A stretch of 6,659 bases of DNA from Spongiibacteraceae bacterium. Its GTDB lineage: Bacteria; Pseudomonadota; Gammaproteobacteria; Pseudomonadales; PIVM01. Location of the stretch: NCBI GenBank assembly GCA_030618505.1, contig JAUXDF010000185.1, positions 1 through 6,659 on the forward strand, written 5' to 3'. A model generated the notes under the pieces. The model did no database searches, had not been told where the DNA came from, and worked only from the letters and a program-made list of their open reading frames with translations. Positions 1 to 5,010 of the stretch are shown piece after piece (the first letter of the stretch is position 1; every line of letters starts with the position of its first letter). The translations under genes were made by a program, and so were the position numbers.

Positions 1-650
1 TGGGTTGTGGTACCGGATATTTCAGTGTCGCGCTCGCAAGGCGGTTTTCATCCGCACAGCTTTTATCCCTGGATCTGGCGCAGGGTATGTTGCGTTATGC
101 AAAGGCGCAGTATTCCTCTGCAGCACAGTGGATTGGTGGTGATGCTGAATCACTTCCCCTGGCTGATAACAGTGTCTCCCTGCTTTTTAGTAGTCTGGCG
201 ATTCAGTGGAGTGAGACACCACAGCTGATTTTTAATGAAGCCCAACGAGTTTTGCGAAATGATGGCGTGTTTGTATTTGCTACCCTGGGTGCAGAAACCT
301 TGAAGGAGCTACGCCAATCCTGGCAGCAGGTCGATGACTACACCCATGTGAATCGCTTTGTCGAGTTGCCTGAGCTGGAAAAAAACATTGTTGATTCAGG
401 TCTTCAAATTGAGGTGCTGGAGCAGCAAACGCAGGTGATGGAATACTTTGAGCTTAGAGAATTAACCCGTGAGCTTAAAGCACTGGGAGCGCATAATTTA
501 AATCAGGGAAGACCGAAAGGACTGACTGGTCGCGCTAGAATTAAGGCCCTAAAAAATGCTTACGAAAATTTTCGCGACAGCGCTGGACGTTTACCGGCGA
601 GCTACGATGTAATTTATGCTGTTGTAAGAAAAAGAGTTAAGAAAAATTAG
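1..650 (+). CDS. bioC: Malonyl-[ACP] O-methyltransferase BioC (5' end cut off)
   Basis: BioC uses S-adenosylmethionine to methylate the free carboxyl of malonyl-ACP, so that the fatty-acid synthesis enzymes can elongate it into pimeloyl-ACP for biotin. The reading frame (first full codon at position 3) is open from the window edge to TAG at 648-650. It opens directly on SAM-binding motif I, GCGTGYFSVALA, then gives LSLDLAQGML, the acidic post-motif strand that contacts the ribose. A DNSVSLLFSSLAIQW segment follows, typical of class I methyltransferases of this family. The C-terminal part contains HVNRF, LTRELKALGAHNLNQGR, GLTGRARIKAL and GRLPASYDVIYAVV, all BioC-like. About 40-50 N-terminal residues are outside the window. 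An internal ATG at 87 would remove motif I and is not the start. The last bases of the gene form one end of the palindromic element at 647-802. The protein is soluble and cytoplasmic. Identification is confident from motifs and from bioD downstream. Confidence 0.93.
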   Translation, partial: GCGTGYFSVALARRFSSAQLLSLDLAQGMLRYAKAQYSSAAQWIGGDAESLPLADNSVSLLFSSLAIQWSETPQLIFNEAQRVLRNDGVFVFATLGAETLKELRQSWQQVDDYTHVNRFVELPELEKNIVDSGLQIEVLEQQTQVMEYFELRELTRELKALGAHNLNQGRPKGLTGRARIKALKNAYENFRDSAGRLPASYDVIYAVVRKRVKKN

Positions 651-802
651 CTAGTGCCTAACCAGAAACCGGAAGTTTTCGAAAATCAAGTCCGATCCTG
701 GTCAACGAAAATCTCGCTCCTAGGCCTTTTCAAGGCCTTTAAGTCGCAAGATTTGCGTTGGCCAGGATCTCTTTATCTAATTTTTGGATGGGCACTAGCT
801 AA
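647..802. repeat. MITE-like palindromic element in the bioC-bioD gap
   Basis: The two ends are perfect 12 bp inverted repeats, TTAGCTAGTGCC at 647-658 and its complement at 791-802. An imperfect match extends a few bases inward. A second nested pair begins GATCCTGG(T)CAACG in the left half (from about 701) and reads CGTTGGCCAGGATC in the right half (to about 771). It covers about 21 bp with two mismatches if the adjoining AAATCT/AGATTT is included. The centre holds AGGCCTT-TTC-AAGGCCT, a tight hairpin at about 722-738. The whole segment could fold into one long imperfect stem. It carries no convincing gene: a GTG-initiated frame from 654 has no family resemblance and runs out of frame into bioD. 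The left end includes the bioC stop codon. This arrangement resembles a miniature inverted-repeat element or a dispersed intergenic palindrome. It could also serve as an RNA processing or attenuation structure between bioC and bioD. No second copy is seen in the window. Confidence 0.6.
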
Positions 803-838
803 GAAAAAAGAGTTAATAGCACAGGGATTATTTCGCCA

Positions 839-1522
839 ATGGCAAAAAGTTATTTTATTACCGGTACCGACACCTCGGTGGGAAAAACCTGTGTAGCCGC
901 CGCGCTCCTTCACCTGGCGGCCAAAGAGGGTTTGTCAACCGCGGCGGTTAAACCGATAGCGGCTGGTTGTGAGCAAACCGGGCAAGGCTTGCGTAATGAT
1001 GACGCCTTGATTTTACAGCGAGAGTGCACACTTTCGCTGGAATATCAGCAGATCAATCCGGTTGCGCTGGAGCCGGCTATTGCGCCACATTTGGCTGCTG
1101 AACAGGCCGGTAAGCGCTTAAGCAATACCCGTCTGGCCGGCTATTGTCGTGGCGTAATGATGAGCGGTGCTGATTTTGTAGTGATTGAGGGCGCTGGTGG
1201 TTGGCGTGTGCCCATCAATCCTGTCGAAAAACTCTCAGGCTTGGTAAAAGAGCTGAATTTGCCGGTGATTATGGTCGTAGGTATTCGCCTTGGCTGTATT
1301 AATCATGCTTTGCTGACGGCTGAAGCGATAGCTCATGATGGATTAACCCTTGCCGGCTGGGTTGCCAATTGCTGCGAAGATGACATGCCTTGTTATCAGG
1401 AAAATATCAATACTCTCAAACAGTTACTGCCTGCTCCTTGCCTTGGTGAAGTTCCTCGGCTGACAGCTCCCACTCCCTCTCTTGTCGCAAATTACTTGAA
1501 TATAAGTAATTTAAGCCAATGA
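839..1522 (+). CDS. bioD: ATP-dependent dethiobiotin synthetase BioD
   Basis: BioD closes the ureido ring of dethiobiotin from 7,8-diaminopelargonate, CO2 and ATP, the penultimate step of biotin synthesis. The 227-residue product has the usual family length. Residues 6-17 (FITGTDTSVGKT) are the modified P-loop. AVKPIAAG near residue 37 carries the conserved substrate-contacting lysine. NDDALILQ and NPVALEPAIAPH match the family's diaminopelargonate-binding loops. VIEGAGGWRVPIN (about 119-131) is the signature EGAGG(W) loop, and LPVIMVVGIRLGCINHALLTAEAI is strongly BioD-like. The ATG start places the P-loop correctly at the N-terminus. A weak AGGGA at 823-827 lies 11 bases upstream. The gene follows bioC after 188 bp, longer than usual for this pair because the palindromic element sits between them. 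No strong terminator is seen after the stop. The protein is a cytoplasmic homodimer in the family. Confidence 0.96.
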   Translation: MAKSYFITGTDTSVGKTCVAAALLHLAAKEGLSTAAVKPIAAGCEQTGQGLRNDDALILQRECTLSLEYQQINPVALEPAIAPHLAAEQAGKRLSNTRLAGYCRGVMMSGADFVVIEGAGGWRVPINPVEKLSGLVKELNLPVIMVVGIRLGCINHALLTAEAIAHDGLTLAGWVANCCEDDMPCYQENINTLKQLLPAPCLGEVPRLTAPTPSLVANYLNISNLSQ

Positions 1523-1547
1523 GCTAGTCCTTAGGCTGAATTATTCT

Positions 1548-1579
1548 AGCTAAACTCTCATGTTTACAGGTGTTTAGCT
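1548..1579 (+). other. Weak stem-loop after bioD
   Basis: AGCTAAAC at 1548-1555 pairs with GTTTAGCT at 1572-1579 around a 16-base loop. The stem can be extended by a U-G and a C-G pair. No T-run follows, so it is not a classic intrinsic terminator. A competing stem, AGCTAG at 1522-1527 with CTAGCT at 1546-1551, uses the same bases, so the two are mutually exclusive. It may be a weak transcript-end structure of the biotin operon, or chance. Confidence 0.2.
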
Positions 1580-1586
1580 GGCTTCA

Positions 1587-1602
1587 TGGTGCTTTCTTTG
1601 CT
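1587..1602 (+). promoter_or_regulatory. Possible sigma-54 (-24/-12) promoter
   Basis: The 16 bases TGGTGCTTTCTTTGCT keep the invariant GG and GC with the required 10-base spacing. They match the sigma-54 consensus TGGCACGNNNNTTGCW at 9 of 12 defined positions (mismatches at 4, 5 and 7). Transcription would start roughly 100 bases before the ATG at 1715. The link to sigma-54 is attractive because flagellar genes in many gammaproteobacteria use this factor with FleQ-type activators, and the downstream product looks like a flagellar axial fragment. No activator site was identified. An AT-rich TAGTATAC at 1607-1614 is a competing sigma-70 -10 candidate without a good -35. Confidence 0.3.
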
Positions 1603-1714
1603 TAAATAGTATACAGGTCGTGGTGTCTTTTGTTTGCGTGTCCTTTTTGTTTTAACGGGCGAGTGGGCATTGCGGGTGTGGTGGTTGTTGTCAGCAAAAA
1701 TGAAGGTGTAGTTT

Positions 1715-1957
1715 ATGAATCAACTTGGATCTCTTTTAAACACGGGTGTTAGCGGTATTCAGACGGGCCTGAAAGGTGTCCAAAAGGCCGCGAGTGATAT
1801 TGTTAATATCGGTGCTGCTGGTGAGGGTGATGCGCTGAAAGATCTTAGCACCGCAGTGGTTGATTTAAAAACCAGCGAGCTGCAGGTAAAAGCGTCTGCA
1901 AAGGTAATAAAGGTGGCCGATGAAATATTGGGAACATTGCTGGATACAAAAGCGTAG
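1715..1957 (+). CDS. Minimal flagellar rod/hook-like (D0-only) protein, 80 aa
   Basis: This is a small protein of unknown function. Residues 1-34 (LLNTGVSGIQTGLKGVQKAASDIVNIGAAG) resemble the N-terminal helix and adjoining loop of flagellar rod and hook proteins (FlgB/C/F/G/E), where a similar pattern ends in a conserved asparagine-containing segment. Residues 42-80 (VVDLKTSELQVKASAKVIKVADEILGTLLDTKA) closely follow the C-terminal helix consensus of the same proteins, in which an aromatic or small residue precedes 'ANAKVIQTADEMLGTLL'. The large central domain that normally separates these helices is absent, leaving a ~7-residue glycine/acidic link (GEGDALK). Both halves are amphipathic and could form an antiparallel or intermolecular coiled coil. 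There is no signal peptide or membrane segment; real axial proteins also lack one and leave through the flagellar type III export gate. GAAGGTG at 1702-1708 is a good ribosome site, 6 bases before ATG. The next gene, 72 bp downstream, encodes a putative metalloprotease and is probably co-transcribed. The flagellar resemblance is seen in the sequence; participation in a flagellum is inferred and unproven. Confidence 0.8.
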   Translation: MNQLGSLLNTGVSGIQTGLKGVQKAASDIVNIGAAGEGDALKDLSTAVVDLKTSELQVKASAKVIKVADEILGTLLDTKA

Positions 1958-2029
1958 TTGTGTGCTTAGGAATGTAATTATGTTTGTAACTGAGGTATTT
2001 GTTTTGAAATTTGAGGTGTGTAGACAGTA

Positions 2030-2908
2030 ATGATTATTCAGCAGAGTCCATTTGCTAACTCCGTAACTCCTTTTTCGACACTGGGCAAACAGCCTGTGGG
2101 AGAAGAGAGTGTGGAAGCAAAAGCGGCACCTCTGCCACCGGTTGAGGAGTTAGCCGAAACAGCGGGCTCCCTTAATAGAAAGGATCCTGGTGATACAACG
2201 GCGCAGGCGGATGAGCGCCGGCGTGTTGCCACCTCTGGCGAAACCAGCGAAGAAGCAGTAGAAGCTGCGGAAAATGTCGATAGTGAAGAAAGACTGCCAG
2301 GTCGTGAGCAGCAAAGTGCAAATGACCAGGCTATTCAATTTACCGATGAAGAATTACGCCAAATTGAGACTCTGGCGGCCCGTGACCGGGAAGTAAGAGC
2401 ACATGAACAAGCGCACGTTGCAGTGGGTGGTCAGTTTACCGGTGCAGCCAGTTTTTCATACCAGGAAGGCCCCAATGGCGTCAGGTATGCTGTTGGCGGT
2501 GAGGTTTCTATAAGTTCTGGCGCAGTGTCAGGCGACCCCCAGGCAACCATCAGCAAGGCCCAGCAAGTACAGCGTGCTGCCTTGGCCCCCGCTGACCCTT
2601 CAGCGCAGGATAGGTCGGTCGCAGCTAATGCTGCCAGGATTGCTTTGGATGCTCGATCGGAGTTGTCTAATCTGCAGGCCGAGGAGCGAGTAACGGAGCG
2701 TGAAGAATCTCAGCAAAGACTCGGCGAGCGCAAAGGGGCAGAGGCTGCCCGAGAGGAGCAGCGACAAGCGAGCGAGAGCGAGCAAGATAGCAGTGATGCC
2801 TCACAAGAGCGACGTCAACAGAGTGTTGATATCAATCAGCGCTTGCTGGATATCGGCATATCCGAAAAAGGACAGGATATAGGCGCTATCGTTGATAGTG
2901 TTATTTAG
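2030..2908 (+). CDS. SprA-related putative metalloprotease (CJM1_0395-type family)
   Basis: This 292-residue protein contains the core of the SprA-related family (Pfam PF12118), often annotated as a putative metalloprotease. The core spans about residues 105-205. It begins DEELRQIETLAARDREVRAH and contains the zinc-type HExxH motif H125-E126-Q-A-H129. It continues GGQFTGAASFSYQEGPNGVRYAVGGEVSI, in which E158 of GGEV may be a further ligand (inference). It ends with the highly conserved KAQQVQRAALAPADPSAQDRSVAANAA. Residues 1-100 are low-complexity, acidic and probably disordered. Residues 205-265 are rich in Glu, Gln, Arg and Ser and likely form a charged helix or coiled coil, and the tail RLLDIGISEKGQDIGAIVDSVI is conserved-looking. 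There is no Sec signal or membrane segment. The substrate and proteolytic activity are not established. GAGGT at 2013-2017 lies 12 bases before the chosen ATG. The gene follows the flagellar-axial-like small gene, suggesting a two-gene unit. Confidence 0.87.
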   Translation: MIIQQSPFANSVTPFSTLGKQPVGEESVEAKAAPLPPVEELAETAGSLNRKDPGDTTAQADERRRVATSGETSEEAVEAAENVDSEERLPGREQQSANDQAIQFTDEELRQIETLAARDREVRAHEQAHVAVGGQFTGAASFSYQEGPNGVRYAVGGEVSISSGAVSGDPQATISKAQQVQRAALAPADPSAQDRSVAANAARIALDARSELSNLQAEERVTEREESQQRLGERKGAEAAREEQRQASESEQDSSDASQERRQQSVDINQRLLDIGISEKGQDIGAIVDSVI

Positions 2909-2933
2909 TCGGGAAGGCTAAAAAAATTTGCCT

Positions 2934-2957
2934 TAACTGGTACGATCGTACTAGTTA
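2934..2957. promoter_or_regulatory. 24 bp palindrome, likely operator upstream of the acyl-CoA dehydrogenases
   Basis: The left half TAACTGGTACGA and the right half TCGTACTAGTTA are exact complements except at one pair (G2939 opposite T2952). There is no spacer between the halves. Such a long loop-less palindrome is better suited to a dimeric DNA-binding repressor (TetR- or GntR-like) than to an RNA hairpin. The half TAACTGGTACGA contains the CTGGT core seen in E. coli FadR sites, but FadR needs TGGT-N3-ACCA and here the spacing is eight bases, so it is not a canonical FadR site. An AT-rich tract immediately downstream (2955-2992) could hold a promoter. The position, 140 bp upstream of the beta-oxidation genes, fits acyl-CoA- or fatty-acid-responsive control (inference). 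Confidence 0.5.
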
Positions 2958-2962
2958 TTTAA

Positions 2963-2999
2963 GTGTAAATAAAGTGATAAATACGGTGAATAAGTGGTG
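2963..2999 (+). repeat. Four phased GTGa(t)AAT-type short repeats
   Basis: The words GTGTAAATAAA, GTGATAAATAC, GTGAATAAGTG and GTGAAT begin at 2963, 2974, 2986 and 2997, at spacings of 11, 12 and 11 bases. They would face roughly the same side of the helix. They lie between the palindrome and the leader stem-loop of the acyl-CoA dehydrogenase gene. They may be low-affinity sites for a regulator or simple AT-rich promoter sequence; the degeneracy makes chance possible. Confidence 0.25.
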
Positions 3000-3001
3000 A
3001 A

Positions 3002-3056
3002 TCTCATGAACTGCGTCAATACTTGATTATTGTTGCTCGCAGTTGAAATTTTGAGA
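3002..3056 (+). other. Large stem-loop in the leader of the first acyl-CoA dehydrogenase
   Basis: Three consecutive stems nest: TCTCA (3002-3006) with TGAGA (3052-3056), AACTGCG (3009-3015) with CGCAGTT (3038-3044), and CAATA (3017-3021) with TATTG (3028-3032). They close on the loop CTTGAT. The structure ends 40 bases before the ATG at 3097 and leaves the purine-rich GAGAGAG ribosome site free. There is no T-run, so termination is unlikely. It could be an mRNA-stabilising leader, a protein-binding hairpin, or an operator when double-stranded. Confidence 0.4.
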
Positions 3057-3096
3057 TGCACGTAAAGAGAACCCTGAAAAGAGAGAGAACTGATCG

Positions 3097-4905
3097 ATGC
3101 CAGACTATAAAGCCCCCTTACGTGAGATGCGTTTTGTTTTGTCAGAATTACATGATAGCGAAAAACACTACGCTAGTTTGAGCAGTGAAGAGAAATTAAC
3201 ACCTGATCTTCTTGATGCGATTACCAGTGAAGCGGCCAAATTTGCGGAAAATGTCCTCGCTCCCATCAATCGTGATGGTGATGAGATTGGTTGCCAGTGG
3301 AATGATGGGGAGGTGACTACGCCTCCCGGTTTTAAAGAAGCCTACCAGCAATTTGTTGAAGGTGGCTGGATGGGCTTGAGCGGCGAAACGTCTCGCGGTG
3401 GCCAGGGTTTGCCCACATCCTTAGCAGTGGTCGTCAGCGAGTTTACCGGCACTGCCAATTGGTCCTGGGGGATGTATCCCGGTTTAAGTATGGGAGCAAT
3501 ACGTTGCATAGAGTCCCATGGAGATGAGCAGCAGAAAGATATCTACCTGAATAAGCTGATTGAGGGCACCTGGACAGGAACCATGTGTTTAACCGAACCG
3601 CACTGTGGAACCGACCTGGGCCTGCTGAGAACCAAAGCTGAGCCCAACGATGACGGCTCCTATAATATTACGGGCACAAAAATATTTATCAGTGCCGGTG
3701 AGCACGATATGGCAGAAAATATTATCCATATGGTGATCGCGCGGGTGAGCGGTGCACCGGAGGGAACCAAAGGTATATCACTATTTGTAGTGCCAAAATT
3801 TCTTCCCGATGACAGTGGCGATGGTGTTGTCGGTGTTGGTGAGCGCAATTTCGTTAGCTGTGGTTCCATTGAGCATAAAATGGGTATCAAGGGTTCTTCG
3901 ACCTGTGTAATGAATTTTGATAATGCCAGGGGTTTTATGGTTGGCGAAGAAAATACTGGCCTGGGACAAATGTTTACCATGATGAATGCGGCTCGACTTG
4001 GCACCGCCATGCAGGGGCTGGATATGTCAGAGGGATCTTATCAAGGAGCCTTAAGCTATGCGCGAGAGCGTTTGCAGATGCGCTCGTTAACCGGCACAAA
4101 AAATCCCGATGGCCCAGCTGATCCAATCATTGTGCATCCCGATGTGCGCCGTATGTTGATGACACAAAAAGCTTTGTCTGAGGGGCAGCGAGCATTTATA
4201 TACTGGATAGCATTGTTAGTTGATAAAGCCTCCCAGGGTGTGGAAGAGGAACGTCATCATGCTGATGCTCTACTCGCTTTACTGACGCCGATCGCAAAAG
4301 CATTTTGTACTGAAACCGGCTATGAAGTTGCCAATATAGGTATGCAGGTTTTTGGTGGCCACGGTTATATTCGCGAGCATGGTATGGAGCAGATTGTTCG
4401 TGATGGGCGTATCTCCATGCTTTATGAGGGAACTACAGGTATTCAGGCGCTGGATTTAATTGGTCGCAAGGTGCTTGGTAGTGGTGGTAAGTTATTAAAA
4501 GGTTTTGCTAAAGATGTGCAGCATTTCTGTAGTGAGAATCACTCTGATGAAGCAATGAAGGAGTTTGTTAAACCTTTGTCTATGGCCATGAAAGATTGGG
4601 GGGAACTGACGATGGATATTGGCATGAAAGCGATGGAAAATCCTGATGAAGCTGGTGCTGCTTCGGTGGATTACCTGATGATTGGTGGTTATGTGGTGCT
4701 TGCATATATGTGGGCGCAGATGGCAAAAGTTGCCCAGGATCAGTTGGCGGCAGGTAGTGGCGAGGAAGCTTTTTATACCGCCAAGGTAAAAACAGCACGT
4801 TTTTACTTTCAGAAAATTATGCCGAGAACTTTAAGCTTACAGGCGACAGCCAGAGCGGGTGCGGAAAGTTTGATGGCGCTTGATGAAGATAGTTTTTCAT
4901 TTTGA
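3097..4905 (+). CDS. Acyl-CoA dehydrogenase, large ~600-residue FadE/DmdC-type family
   Basis: This FAD-dependent enzyme removes the alpha and beta hydrogens of an acyl-CoA to give trans-2-enoyl-CoA, passing electrons to electron-transfer flavoprotein in the first step of beta-oxidation. The 602-residue length and the start MPDYKAPLREMRFVL are hallmarks of the large-family N-terminal extension. Order of parts: N-terminal extension (1-35); N-terminal helical domain (about 40-160); beta domain with the flavin/substrate motif CLTEPHCGTDLG (164-175); C-terminal helical domain (about 285-455) with QVFGGHGYIREHGMEQIVRDGRI; and an extra C-terminal domain (about 470-600). The catalytic base is expected at E444 in YEGTTGIQALDL. 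Weak GAGAGAG at 3081-3087 precedes the ATG. Pseudomonas relatives are called FadE1/FadE2, and others are annotated as methylmercaptopropionyl-CoA dehydrogenase. The exact chain length or substrate cannot be read here, so no symbol is assigned. A paralogue follows 105 bp downstream. Confidence 0.94.
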   Translation: MPDYKAPLREMRFVLSELHDSEKHYASLSSEEKLTPDLLDAITSEAAKFAENVLAPINRDGDEIGCQWNDGEVTTPPGFKEAYQQFVEGGWMGLSGETSRGGQGLPTSLAVVVSEFTGTANWSWGMYPGLSMGAIRCIESHGDEQQKDIYLNKLIEGTWTGTMCLTEPHCGTDLGLLRTKAEPNDDGSYNITGTKIFISAGEHDMAENIIHMVIARVSGAPEGTKGISLFVVPKFLPDDSGDGVVGVGERNFVSCGSIEHKMGIKGSSTCVMNFDNARGFMVGEENTGLGQMFTMMNAARLGTAMQGLDMSEGSYQGALSYARERLQMRSLTGTKNPDGPADPIIVHPDVRRMLMTQKALSEGQRAFIYWIALLVDKASQGVEEERHHADALLALLTPIAKAFCTETGYEVANIGMQVFGGHGYIREHGMEQIVRDGRISMLYEGTTGIQALDLIGRKVLGSGGKLLKGFAKDVQHFCSENHSDEAMKEFVKPLSMAMKDWGELTMDIGMKAMENPDEAGAASVDYLMIGGYVVLAYMWAQMAKVAQDQLAAGSGEEAFYTAKVKTARFYFQKIMPRTLSLQATARAGAESLMALDEDSFSF

Positions 4906-4929
4906 TTTCGTATTGCTAGCCCTTCTTAC

Positions 4930-4974
4930 AGACCTGCTTGGCGTGTTTTCTTTAAGACTAAGTCAGGCAGGCCT
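4930..4974 (+). other. Intergenic hairpin between the two acyl-CoA dehydrogenase genes
   Basis: AGACCTGCTTG (4930-4940) pairs with CAGGCAGGCCT (4964-4974): nine Watson-Crick pairs, one U-G wobble and one A-C mismatch around a 23-base loop. Only AAAATCT follows, with no T-run, so it is not a standard intrinsic terminator. It may partly uncouple the two genes or protect the upstream mRNA 3' end. Both genes could still be read from one transcript. Confidence 0.3.
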
Positions 4975-5010
4975 AAAATCTACAGCTAAAACATTACAGG
5001 TAACTTAACC

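Noticed and set aside
7..228. 73-codon open frame at the left edge
   Set aside because: Out-of-frame shadow of bioC, whose own frame carries the SAM-binding motif through the same bases.
654..896. GTG-started 80-codon open frame over the bioC-bioD gap
   Set aside because: It lies mostly within the palindromic element, overlaps the start of bioD out of frame, has no ribosome site or recognisable family, and its composition follows the repeat structure.
1523..1714. Small RNA or extra small gene in the leader of the 80-residue gene
   Set aside because: GT-rich sequence with short stop-interrupted frames and no strong fold; only the candidate promoter and weak stems could be supported.
2038..2338. 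Minus-strand open frames under the protease gene
   Set aside because: Antisense shadows of a conserved plus-strand frame, with no start signals or family features.
2914..2934. Intrinsic terminator after the protease gene (AAGGC / GCCTT around an A/T loop)
   Set aside because: Only a five-base stem and no T-run on either strand after the stem.
2934..2957. Canonical E. coli-type FadR operator
   Set aside because: The TGGT and ACCA-like cores are separated by eight bases rather than three, and the right core reads ACTA.
3660..4010. 116-codon minus-strand open frame inside the first acyl-CoA dehydrogenase
   Set aside because: Antisense to a well-conserved catalytic region; no recognisable protein features.
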